A DNA stretch of 64,000 nt from Beverwykella pulmonaria. Its lineage: Eukaryota; Ascomycota; Dothideomycetes; Pleosporales; Melanommataceae. The notes beneath the pieces were generated by a model. The model worked only from the letters and a program-made list of their open reading frames with translations. It ran no database searches and was not told where the DNA came from. Of the stretch, positions 1 through 10,476 are shown piece after piece (the stretch's first letter is position 1; every line of letters starts with the position of its first letter). Position numbers and translations under genes: made by a program. Location: positions 951,894-1,015,893 of the forward strand of contig BCHH01000011.1 in assembly GCA_001599595.1 (NCBI GenBank), written 5' to 3'.

Positions 1-3000
1 GCCTCTCTGTCTGGGAGCAAGACGAGACGTGGTGGCATGCTGGCAGTCGGTCTCTCGGAGACCGAATTGGAGCCGTATTTCTCGAAACTCAAGCCTGGCA
101 GCGTGGTCGCGGCCTGTATCAACAGCCCCAAGAGCGTCACCGTATCCGGGGATGCGGATGCGATATCTACTCTGAACAGTATGCTTGATGACGATAGCGT
201 CTTCAACCGGAGGTTGAAAGTCGACGTTGCCTACCACTCTTCGCATATGGCGGTCATCGCTGATGCATATGCCACGTCCCTCGCCGGCATGGTGCCTGGA
301 GAAGAAGGCCCAGAAGCTGTCGTCATGATATCTTCAGTCACCGGACAGCAGATCTCTAAGGCGGAGCTCTGCACCCCCGATTATTGGGTCCGGAACCTTA
401 TCTCACCTGTCCGGTTCAGCGATGCGATATCGAGAGCGGGTGCGCCTGCCAATAAAACTTCGCCAGTACCGCCGATATACCACATGATCGAGCTCGGACC
501 ACACTCCACTCTCCAAGGTCCTATCCGGGACACACTTGGTGAAATCTCGCCCGGAAAAGGGATTAGCTACATGTCGGCTATCAAGCGCACTTCAGATCCG
601 ATCGAGACCGTCCTCAGCGCGGCTGGTACATTGTGGTGCCACGGCTATACTATCGACATTGGTGCCGTAAACTCTGCCTTCACATCCCCATCTGATCCAA
701 AGCCCAAGCTCCTTATCGGCCTCCCCTCGTACCCATTTGACCACAGTCAATCCTATGTCCACCGCCCGCGCCTCCAGAAGGATTTCCTTCTTCGTCAATT
801 CCCGTCGCTGGATCTTCTTGGTGCGCCCGTCATTGGCTTTAATCCCCTCGAACCCGCGTGGCGCAAGTTTCTCCGCATTAGCGACACGCCCTGGATAGAG
901 GACCACCGCGTCAATGGCACCATATTATATCCTGCGGCAGGCATGCTGGTCATGGCCGTTGAGGCAGCGAATCTCATGGTGCCAAAAGATCGAGCCATTA
1001 GAGGGTTTATAGTCAAGGAAGCTGCATTCAACAACTCGCTCGCGATACCAGAGGATGAGCGGGGCGTGGAGACGCAGGTGCATCTGAGGCCAAAGATGAA
1101 CGATGGGGACAAAGCCACCGATACATTTGAGTTTAGTTTGTGCTCATACGTCGATGAACGCTGGATTCGAAATTGCCATGGCACTATTGTTATCGAGTTC
1201 GTGGAACGAGAGAACGACGCTATTCATCCAGGCCCTTCCACGGCATTCCAAGATGCGCAGCGTTACGACGAGTGTACGAAATCGGTAGACAGGGCAAAAG
1301 TGTACTCGCACTTCAAAAAGTCCGGATTTCAATACGGCCCAACATTTCAAGGCATGAGGGACATCCGCTGCGGCAAGAAAGCAGGACGTGCGCGAGCAGA
1401 AGTCGGCTTATTCCCATGGAGCGAACAGGCAGAAGCGAATCATGCCCAGCCGCACGTCATTCACCCTACGACCCTCGATACCCTCGCACAACTCGCGCTC
1501 CTCGGTTTGACGAACGGCGCCACCGAGGTCCCGCCGGTCAATTTGCCAACAGGCACCAGGAACCTCTGGATTTCCGCGAGAGGCTTGTCGCATCCTGGGT
1601 CTGACGCGGTGAAGGCATACGCTGAGACCAAGTTCCGCGGCGACCGCCATAATGACTTTACGATTACAGCTACGGATGCTGTTACTGGAGATGTGCTTCT
1701 CTCGTGGGCCAGCCTCGAGACGACCAACATTGGACAAGCGGAAGAAAGCACAGCAGTGGCGAAGAAACAACAAACATACTTCTTTGACTTGAAGCCCGAT
1801 ATTTCGTTTTTAGACCAAGAAAGCGCGGGTCGCTATTGTAATGTAATAGAACAAGAGTCGAATTCGAGCTTCAGAAACAACCTGGAGCTTTACATGATTA
1901 TGACTTTTAAGAAGGTTGTCAAAGGTTTACAGGAGTTCGATAGAGAAGGATTAAAGCCGCATCACCGGAAGTATGTCGCTTGGATGCATGATCGATTGTC
2001 TGGCTTCATCGCTTCCGCGTCCCCGGCCGAATTGGAGCAGCTTGACAACGACGAATTGCTCCAAAAACTTCACTCTGAAGTTAAGGCCGCTGGGTATGAG
2101 GGCGAGTTCTATGCCGAAGTAGGTGCGAACGTTCTAGATGTCCTCCGCGGTAAAGTCGACCCGCTGGCTATTCTCTTCGAAGGCGGACTGGCGAAAGGCC
2201 TCTACCAAGATTTCAACTCTCGGATCTCTGCCCCACTGTCCATGGTCGTGGACTTGCTGGCGCATAAGAACCCAAGTATGAAGTTGGTCGAGGTTGGAGC
2301 CGGAACGGGCGGTACCACGGCAGTGGTACTGAATAGCCTCACCAAAGGAACAACATCGCGGTTAGAGAGGTATGACTACACAGACATCTCTGCGGCATTC
2401 TTTGAGTCCGCCAAGGAGATGTTCAAAACCACTGCCTCGAAAATGAAGTTTAGTGTGTTCAATGCCGAGGAAAATCCCAAGAGTCAAGGGTTTGAGACTG
2501 GAACATACGATGTCGTTATCGCCGCCAACGTCCTACACGCAACTCATAGCCTCAATGCCACACTTCGAAATGTGCATTCCCTGTTGAAGCCTGGTGGAAA
2601 GCTCATCCTGGTCGAGATCACGAGCAATTTCCAGCAAGCCGGATTTGGCATGGGCTTACTCCCCGGATGGTGGTTGAGTACTGAAGACTATCGGGAAGGT
2701 GGTCCATGCATCTCAGAGTCGAGATGGGATACCGTTTTGCGCCAGTCAGGGTTCTCTGGGCTGGACATTGCGCTGAGAGACTTCCCCGATAACGAATGCC
2801 ATGAGCAGAGCATTTTGGTCGCCACCGCAATGCAATTGACCAACGGAATCGAGAGACCGGAAGAAAAGAATATCATTATCATCCAAGAGGGTTCGAAAGC
2901 CCAACTAGCGCTGGCGGAAGAGATGCAAGCTTCTCTAGAAGCTTGCAGTGTCCTGTCGATAGATTCCGTCACTGCTAAACAGCTCGAGAACGCAACTTGC

Positions 3001-5601
3001 ATTTCCCTACTTGAGGTGGATGGCCCGCAGCTCGCCGACATGAGCCAGGACATGTTCTCGCGAATTAAAGAAATTGTGGGCACGGCATTTGCGATCCTTT
3101 GGGTATCCACAAACAAACCAAATGAGGGCGACCCGGCCAAACTCCAGATGGTGAACGGGCTACGGAGGGTCCTCACATCTGAGAATGAAGATTTCCGGTT
3201 CGTCACGCTTGTCTTGGAAAGTGGCTCTGATACCAAGCGCCATGCTAGTCGGATCGTAAAGGTTCATCAAGATACGGTGTCGTCGCATAAACAAAGTTGG
3301 GCCGAGGAGGAGTATACCGAGCAAGATGGGGTCTTATGCATCAAGAGAATGATAGAAGCGGGTACGATAAACGAGCATATAGAGAGGAAGACATTCAATC
3401 CGCAGGTGGAGATGCAACAGTTTGGCCAGGCCCCCTCGCTGCGACTAGATTTCGAAACTGCTGGAGTCCTAGACTCTATCCATTTTGTGGAGAATCCGAG
3501 ACGCCGCGAGCTGCAGATGAATGAGGTAGAGATTCAGGTTAGAGCAACCGGAATCATCTTTAGGGATTGTTTGATTGCCCTCGGTCGCATGAAGGACTCA
3601 ATGAAGACAATCGGAGTGGATTTCTCAGGGGTCATAACCAGAACAGGGCCTGGATGCGAGTTGAAATGCGGCGACGCCGTCTATGGACTTTGCACCACCG
3701 GATGTTTTTCTACTTTTGCTATCACGCATTCATCCCTCATTGCGAGGATACCAGCAAATATGTCGTTTGCGGAAGCAGCGGGATTGCCGAGTGCGGTCAT
3801 CACAGCATACCATGCGCTAGCCAGGGTTGCACATCTCGAACCCGGAGAATCTGTCTTGATCCACTCAGCCGCTGGTGGCACAGGCCAAGCTGCGTTGCAA
3901 ATAGCCCAGCACCTCGGTGCAGAAATATACGTCACAGTAGGGACGGAGGAGAAGAAATTGTTGGTCATGGAGAAGTACAACATCCCCGACAATCGGATCT
4001 TTTCCAGCCGATCTACCGCTTTTGCAACACACCTAATGCGACTCACTCGCGGACGAGGAGTCGATGTAATTTTTAATTCACTTTCCGATGAGAAACTAAC
4101 TGCATCCTGGGAGTGCATTGCGCCGTTTGGGAGGTTCCTCGAAATTGGGAAGAAGGACATCTTTGCGAACTCTAAGCTGCCTATGTTGCCGTTCGCAAAA
4201 AATGTCTCGTACTCGGTCATCGATATCTTTAGCATGGCTCAGGAGAGACCCGGAATGGTTCAAGCCATCTTGAGGAAGGTGAACGAGCTGATTGAAAATG
4301 GTCGCGTCTACACGCCTCAGCCTGTGCATGTGTATGGTGTTTCTAAGATGGAGGAAGCCTTTCGCTACGTACAGAGTGGCCAGAACACCGGGAAGACAAT
4401 AGTCGAGATGCGAGAAAATGAGTTGGTCAAAGCTATAGTTCGGCCGCCGTTCACGTGGACCTTCGACCCCAATGCGTCCTATTTGCTAGCCGGTGGCTTC
4501 GGTGGAATCGCACGCAGCACTGCACGGTGGATGGCAAGTCGCGGCGCCCGGAATCTTATCATTCTCTCTCGGTCTGGGGCCTATCCTGGAGATTCGGCGG
4601 AGCTTGTGCGGTTTCTAGAAGAGCAGGGGGTTCGAGTGGAAGCACCGAAGTGTGACGTTTCGGATGAGGCATCGCTTAAAGAAGTTTTAAAGCAATGTGA
4701 GGAAATTGGGATGCCTCCCATCAAAGGTTGCATCCAGGGTAGCATGGTGCTGAGAGACGCCCTCTTCGAAAAGATGACGCTGGAAGATTGGAATGCTGTA
4801 ATCAGGCCTCGTGTCCAAGGAACTTGGAATCTGCACACGCTTCTCCCTCGTAGCATGGACTTCTTCGTCATACTCTCCTCAGTCGCGGGCATCATTGGGT
4901 CGGCAGGACAATCAAACTATGCTGCCTCGAACAACTACCTGGACGAATTCGCTCGCTATCGCATCGCGCGAGGAGAGAAGGCAATATCGCTGGATCTGGG
5001 CTGGATGGAAAGCGCAGGCACCATCGCAGAGAATGAGGCACTCGCCCGACAATGGATTGCTGCCGGATGTTGGATTCCGGTCTCGCAGGAGGAGTTATTT
5101 GCGCTATTGGACTATTACTGCGACCCCAGTTGCAGTCCCACTGTTGAAGGGGCACAGCTCCTAATCGGCATGGGTCCTCCGGCTATGGTGCGTGCAAAGG
5201 GAATGACGGAGCTGCCTGCGTTCATGAGCCGGCCGATGTTTCAGCATCTTCACCAGATGCAGCCCGAAGGCCCGATATCGACAGTATCTTCCTCAGCCTC
5301 GGGCGAAGTCGACTATGCATCGCTGTTCAAGGCCGCAAAGAGCAGCGGAGAGGCTGTGCATCACGTGGTAAAGGCGCTGGTGCGAAGAGTTGCAAAGGCC
5401 ATGGCGATGCCACCCGAAGACATTGACGCGCGGCAGCCGCTGTATACGTACGGCGTCGACTCGCTGCTGGCCATCGAGCTGCGGACGTGGTTCAAGAAGA
5501 CTTTTGCCGTCGACATTGCTGTGTTCGAGATGATTGCGGCAAAGGATTTTATAGTTGTGGCAGAGAAGGTGGTCAAGGCCGCGAGCGTGGTCGGGGTGTG
5601 A
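1..5601 (+). CDS. Highly reducing type I polyketide synthase, C-terminal part (partial at left edge)
   Basis: The frame is open from base 1, so the first ATG (37) is internal; the KS domain and the front of AT lie outside the window. Domain order seen: end of AT (YHSSHM motif near 235-250), DH (catalytic His in DHRVNG..YPAAG near 904, Asp in HPTTLDTLAQ near 1477), C-methyltransferase (EVGAGTGG near 2290), ER (NADPH loop HSAAGGTG near 3865), KR (GGFGGIA near 4490; SSV..SNYAASN triad near 4880-4940) and ACP (GVDSLLAIE, phosphopantetheine Ser codon 5461). The visible part is one exon and ends right after the ACP with no thioesterase or reductase, so product release must use another enzyme. All reducing domains keep their key motifs. 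Known for the family: such enzymes build reduced, alpha-methylated chains. The product cannot be told from sequence. Confidence 0.95.
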   Translation, partial: ASLSGSKTRRGGMLAVGLSETELEPYFSKLKPGSVVAACINSPKSVTVSGDADAISTLNSMLDDDSVFNRRLKVDVAYHSSHMAVIADAYATSLAGMVPGEEGPEAVVMISSVTGQQISKAELCTPDYWVRNLISPVRFSDAISRAGAPANKTSPVPPIYHMIELGPHSTLQGPIRDTLGEISPGKGISYMSAIKRTSDPIETVLSAAGTLWCHGYTIDIGAVNSAFTSPSDPKPKLLIGLPSYPFDHSQSYVHRPRLQKDFLLRQFPSLDLLGAPVIGFNPLEPAWRKFLRISDTPWIEDHRVNGTILYPAAGMLVMAVEAANLMVPKDRAIRGFIVKEAAFNNSLAIPEDERGVETQVHLRPKMNDGDKATDTFEFSLCSYVDERWIRNCHGTIVIEFVERENDAIHPGPSTAFQDAQRYDECTKSVDRAKVYSHFKKSGFQYGPTFQGMRDIRCGKKAGRARAEVGLFPWSEQAEANHAQPHVIHPTTLDTLAQLALLGLTNGATEVPPVNLPTGTRNLWISARGLSHPGSDAVKAYAETKFRGDRHNDFTITATDAVTGDVLLSWASLETTNIGQAEESTAVAKKQQTYFFDLKPDISFLDQESAGRYCNVIEQESNSSFRNNLELYMIMTFKKVVKGLQEFDREGLKPHHRKYVAWMHDRLSGFIASASPAELEQLDNDELLQKLHSEVKAAGYEGEFYAEVGANVLDVLRGKVDPLAILFEGGLAKGLYQDFNSRISAPLSMVVDLLAHKNPSMKLVEVGAGTGGTTAVVLNSLTKGTTSRLERYDYTDISAAFFESAKEMFKTTASKMKFSVFNAEENPKSQGFETGTYDVVIAANVLHATHSLNATLRNVHSLLKPGGKLILVEITSNFQQAGFGMGLLPGWWLSTEDYREGGPCISESRWDTVLRQSGFSGLDIALRDFPDNECHEQSILVATAMQLTNGIERPEEKNIIIIQEGSKAQLALAEEMQASLEACSVLSIDSVTAKQLENATCISLLEVDGPQLADMSQDMFSRIKEIVGTAFAILWVSTNKPNEGDPAKLQMVNGLRRVLTSENEDFRFVTLVLESGSDTKRHASRIVKVHQDTVSSHKQSWAEEEYTEQDGVLCIKRMIEAGTINEHIERKTFNPQVEMQQFGQAPSLRLDFETAGVLDSIHFVENPRRRELQMNEVEIQVRATGIIFRDCLIALGRMKDSMKTIGVDFSGVITRTGPGCELKCGDAVYGLCTTGCFSTFAITHSSLIARIPANMSFAEAAGLPSAVITAYHALARVAHLEPGESVLIHSAAGGTGQAALQIAQHLGAEIYVTVGTEEKKLLVMEKYNIPDNRIFSSRSTAFATHLMRLTRGRGVDVIFNSLSDEKLTASWECIAPFGRFLEIGKKDIFANSKLPMLPFAKNVSYSVIDIFSMAQERPGMVQAILRKVNELIENGRVYTPQPVHVYGVSKMEEAFRYVQSGQNTGKTIVEMRENELVKAIVRPPFTWTFDPNASYLLAGGFGGIARSTARWMASRGARNLIILSRSGAYPGDSAELVRFLEEQGVRVEAPKCDVSDEASLKEVLKQCEEIGMPPIKGCIQGSMVLRDALFEKMTLEDWNAVIRPRVQGTWNLHTLLPRSMDFFVILSSVAGIIGSAGQSNYAASNNYLDEFARYRIARGEKAISLDLGWMESAGTIAENEALARQWIAAGCWIPVSQEELFALLDYYCDPSCSPTVEGAQLLIGMGPPAMVRAKGMTELPAFMSRPMFQHLHQMQPEGPISTVSSSASGEVDYASLFKAAKSSGEAVHHVVKALVRRVAKAMAMPPEDIDARQPLYTYGVDSLLAIELRTWFKKTFAVDIAVFEMIAAKDFIVVAEKVVKAASVVGV

Positions 5602-8600
5602 GCAGTGAGAGGTAAGGAGATGCAAGACGGGAGACGGGAGGTATTAGAGTTTAGAGCGACGAGGTCATTCTTGTGGCACTGTAAGATACGGATGAATGGG
5701 TATATGATTACACGATAGAACTCTTATGATAGAACCACTAAAAACATAATCACAGTATATATATGATGGGCTGATTAGTCAGAGGAATTCCACGTGACTG
5801 GTAGTGGTGTCCTGGACTTACGCCATATGCCTGCCCTTTCTCAATTTCGACTTAAAACGTTAACCAGAGAAATCAACCAGACACGTAATAACGACTCAAT
5901 TACTTCCGTATACCGCTTAGCTTCTGCTGCGTGCTACTAACTGCTTCGATCGGCCAGTCTCCTTCAAGTGCTAACTGAAGGCCATATGTCGCCAAGTTTG
6001 TATAATTAATTAACTGCCCTCACTTGCCTAGAGATGTATACTGACGCACAACCTTCCATAATATAGCAATTTCCTCACTTTATTGCACCCTTCCACCAGC
6101 GGTAGTATAACCCAGTCTTCAACACAGTAATGTTCACTGCGCAAGCAACCCCTGCCATCTCCTACGCCGCAGTCACACCTCCAGGCACCACTGTGACAGG
6201 CTTTGTCTTCCTCCGTACCTTAGCTCCAATTATAGGAGCAGTAGTATTTCCTAGCGAGTCCTCAAAACCCTGTGGACTAGGGGTTGAAATTCGCTGCAAA
6301 TTTCACTGACCACGAATACCACCACCCTCTACCCAGCAATCCGCCGCGAAGATCCCCAGGGCAACCTCTTGCGCGACAACTTCATCTATAGTAGCGCTGT
6401 CGTGGAGACAAAATGATGGCCTTCTACTACATGGTGGTAGGATATGATTACGTGGGCGTCATGTGAGCCCAATTCCAGGGGAGTTTAAGACCGCCCCAGC
6501 ATTTATGCAGGAGAATCAGGCCTGGCAGAACCGTAACTCGCCGCCTGCGGTCCCGTTATTGGGCACTGGGCAGTTTGGCGGGGACAGTACTAGATACCAT
6601 CGGGGCTGCTAAGAGGATCCAGAGGTATTAAGGACGCGTTGTCCAAGCAGAGTAAATTGGTCGTGGACTTGGCTAGAATCAGCAGAAAAGTGGTGGAACA
6701 GCCATCTTCAGCAAAACCACCCATTGGTATGTCCCTAGAGAAGATCGGCGTACCCGAATGAAATACCCCTCGGGAAATTTCAGGATAAAGAACATACTTA
6801 AGAGGGAGTAGACTACAGGTAATTTCGGGATACATTAGGCCTCGGAGAGGTAGAACGGCATAATACAGTAGGCATGCCTGGCTTGGAGTTCGAGTTTGAT
6901 ACCCTTTTCCTTTTGCACCTAGTCCCTACAATCAATTGTGCTTCCTTCAAATTGATTTTCCTGATAGTATGTATTGATACCTACAAATGGATATTATGAG
7001 ATCTATGATGTTATTGGTGACACCCGTTAGTTCATATAGGGCGGACACCATTGATCAAGATCAATCTCTTCTGTAGTTGGCTAGGTTAGGGTTATGCTGC
7101 AGGTGATTTGGTAGAGATCATCTTTTGAACGCGGAAACAAACCGAGTTTCCCGCTATATTCAGGGACAGAACGCGATGATGGCGAAAGTTGTGACGGAAT
7201 CTAACCTAATATCTGAATTGTGTACATAGTCCACCCTCTTAGGGGTGCTTCTTGAAACTTCTTTTTGCTGCGGACATCGCGTTGAGAGCCACTGCTGATG
7301 ATCCGCATCATCAAGCGACCCATTTCTCAATGAGATCAGTCTCAAAGCCTCAGCCTCCTGCCTCCCGCCTTAGTCTTACCATGTTGTCCACGTCAAGAAC
7401 TTCGCCCGTGTCCACTTAAATCTATGACGCTTTCCTTCACCTTTAACGCTACATGGGAATTTGTCCTGATGCACAACAAGCAGATATCAATAAGCGGCAT
7501 AATTGAGGGTGGAGCCATCCATTACCACGTGACGTAAGCGGAGACATATCCAAGCTACTAAGGCCCGAGAGTGAAAAAGCGATTATCTTCACCTTCCGTT
7601 TGTGACGACGACAATATGTTCTAACCTCTAGATGAGAAGGGCACGAGAAATATGACGTCCGAAGAATTGTTACAAGGCTGAAAAATCACACGCGACATGT
7701 TTAGACCCACATCCCAAAAGAAATGGATGCACAAGCAAAATTGACCGCGTTCATGATACGGAGATTCAGAGCACTGTCTCAATGATCGTGTTGTTGACAT
7801 TCGCGACGAGAGGGAATGAGGGGTATTCTAGCTTTGTCCTGGAAGTGGAGGTGAGAAAAAAAACAGAGGCGTTAGAAGATGCATCAAGGTAATCCATAGC
7901 GGCAGGAATCCTGCGGTGGAGGAGTGAGCGAAGGCTGAAAATATGAGAGGAGGAACAGGGCTTGGGTTCTTGAACTCCAGGATCGGAAGCCATATCTATT
8001 TATAGAAACGCGAGACCGAGATTAGTCGAGATCGGCGGTTGCACTCACACGTGGAGGATCGAGTCCATAAATGCGGAGTTGATGACCGGGTAAAGGGCGT
8101 CTCACATAATTTCGAGAGTGGAAAAAGAAGGAAACTGTTGTAGCGTCCGCATTTGAGCCGCGACAGTCGTCGCACGCTCGATCTAAAATGAAGAGTCTCA
8201 TGGAGTCCACAATTCTCCATCCAAGTTGCGAGATGAGTGGATTCACAATAATCCCCGGCGGTTGAGGCGCTTTTGAGCCAGTGCGACGGTCTGCGGGAGG
8301 CTGAGACGTTGAAGCTCCAGACACTTTTGGGGCAGAGAGGGCTATGCACTAACCGCATCTGGCATCGAGCATGAGGAGGCTCATCACGTGGTTCACTGGG
8401 CCCGTTTCTTCCGCTTGTTCGGACTCCGGGCGTGACTTCCACCACTACCAACACAGCCCTATGCGCTCTCTGCTGATGCCGCCCACACCCTCTTTCTGGA
8501 AGGCCTATCATCGCGAATCTGCCACACGCGAGAAAATGGCAGCGCATAGCCCCATTTGATCCGGGCGCGAAGCTTGGGAATGGGTCTCTGGGTCCCGGCC

Positions 8601-8882
8601 TCCACTGAGGCCTATTTGCAGCACCACTGCCACGATCCTCTTCACACATGCGGTTGAAATAGAGAAATCCTAGGATACTCGATTGCCATGGATAGATCGG
8701 TGCATGGTTGGGCGAAAGGCGGTCGTGCGTTGTGCTTACCTAGGCCCGGGGCGTCAGATTACTGGTCATCCAGCCTACAGTATATACAGATAACCAGACG
8801 CATAAGGTCTGCTTTCGGACTTGTCGACATCTAACTCGCACCTCCGTCGTCGTCGTCGTCGCATCTCCCACACTGGATCGCC
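5602..8882. other. 3.3-kb gene-poor spacer
   Basis: I see no convincing gene. All open frames are short or lack family signal; the longest (7996-8649, minus) looks random. A TATA-like GTATATACA near 8777-8785 lies about 100 bp before the next start codon. The spacer separates the PKS from the rest of the window. Confidence 0.5.
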
Positions 8883-10476
8883 ATGTCGCTCAAAGACGCC
8901 CTCCTCGGCCTGCCTGCCGCCCAACCTCCTGACGGCATCGAGCCCAATTTTAATCATCCGCCACATAATGTAGCGCTAGCCTTAGGAATAATAATTCCGT
9001 GCGGGATCTTGACGGTCGTGATGACCTTCATGCGGATATACGTCAAGACGTTTATTGTGAGGAAATGGCACTGGGACGATTGTGAGTTTGACATTTGGGA
9101 TGTCAACGAAGAGGACGTGCTGACAATGGAATAGATCTGCTTCCTTTGGCATTTCTGTTCTCGGCAGCGGAATTTGCACCGACCATTCATGTCTACACTT
9201 ACGCGCCCGTCATCCACCAATGGGATATGACTATTCGAACTGTCTCGAAATTCTTGCTGGTAAACGGAACGCATCGCATTGCCATTTTCTCACCTGACAC
9301 CTTTTGATAGGACTTCCACGTCGGCGCTGTCTTCTATTTCATGACTATCATGACGCTCAAGATCGCGATCCTCATCCAATTCCTCCGCATCTTTGTGCCG
9401 GCTGGCGAAAGAAGTAAAACGTACTGGGCGACGCATGTCCTGATCTGGATGAACACTATTTGTATGTGCAGTTGCAAGAACTGTAACTCAAAAGCAAAAA
9501 CTGATGCATATCCACATTAGTCTACATTACTACCGTTTTCATCGAGATCTTCGCCTGCAAGCCAATGCGCAAACAATGGGATCCCCTCATTACTGGCGGC
9601 AAATGCGTCAATTCACCTCTATCCTATATGGTCTCTCAAAGCTTTAACCTTGCGTTAGACGTCATCATCCTGCTATGGACACAGAAGGTGATCTGGCACC
9701 TACACATGCCCTTCGGCCGCAAAATGAAGCTCGGCGCACTCTTCTTCGCAGGCCTTCTTGCATGTATATTTGGCTCCCTCTCCGTGTGGACCACCGTGAA
9801 AATGATGCACACGCCCAACGATCAAGCGTACTGGGCGGCCTGGAACGCGCTCTTCACTTTCCCAGAAACGACATCCGGTTTCCTCGTTCTGTGTCTCCCC
9901 GTTGTCCCCAAATTCTTCAAGTCAATCTCGTCAAGCCTCTTTCCTTCGAGTACCAAAAATAGTAGCCTTCCCACACGCGAACCAACGCCGAATCCGAAAT
10001 CGCCGCCACGCAGCTGGTGGCACATAACCGGCGGCACCGTCTCGAGTAAAATGAGCAGCATAATGAGTAGTGGGAGATGGACTGGGACGACGGCGACACA
10101 GAATGGGGATCGGGATAGTCGGGCGCTGCATACCATCGATGAGGGGAAGCAAGATCTGGGGTTCCTGACGTTCGGGCCGCCGGATCTGGACCTGAGACTG
10201 AACTGCGAGGATCACGATCATGCGCATCTGGGCCCGCACACGCATTCGTATGATCAGGATCCGGCATCGGCAGTGTCGGCGACGACAGGTGGGAAAACGC
10301 CGAGTGATGCTGAGATGGGGAGATCGCACAGCCATGGGCATGGAGCGGGCCTGGGGCATGGGCCGATGCATTACCATGGTGGGCAAGATCACGATCGGAT
10401 ATATAGCCAAGATGAGGTTGTTTATCCTATTCGAGCACAACCTAAGGGCAGTGGGAATGGTTCAAACAGGTTTTAA
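8883..10476 (+). CDS. Fungal rhodopsin-domain integral membrane protein (SAT4/PTH11-like type) with His-rich tail
   Basis: Four exons: 8883-9081, 9135-9259, 9311-9461, 9521-10476, giving 476 aa. All three introns (51-59 bp) are GT-AG with a CTGA-type branch site. The N-terminal 300 or so residues hold about seven hydrophobic segments, for example VALALGIIIPCGILTVVMTF and, after splicing, LLPLAFLFSAAEF, with the HQWD and CKPMRKQWDP motifs usual in this family. The cytosolic-looking tail is rich in Ser and Pro and then His (about residues 385-450, HGHGAGLGHGPMHYHGG), which might bind metal. Members are poorly characterised membrane proteins; no ligand can be inferred. Start chosen because transmembrane 1 follows at the normal distance. 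Confidence 0.8.

Noticed and set aside
6130..6308. Short frame with GFVFLRTLAPIIGAVVF, resembling the late part of a drug-type MFS transporter
   Set aside because: Only one motif-length resemblance, no neighbouring transporter segments in any frame; too weak to annotate.
7996..8649. 217-codon open frame on the minus strand
   Set aside because: Arg/Ser-rich composition without motifs; looks like a chance frame in a GC-richer patch.
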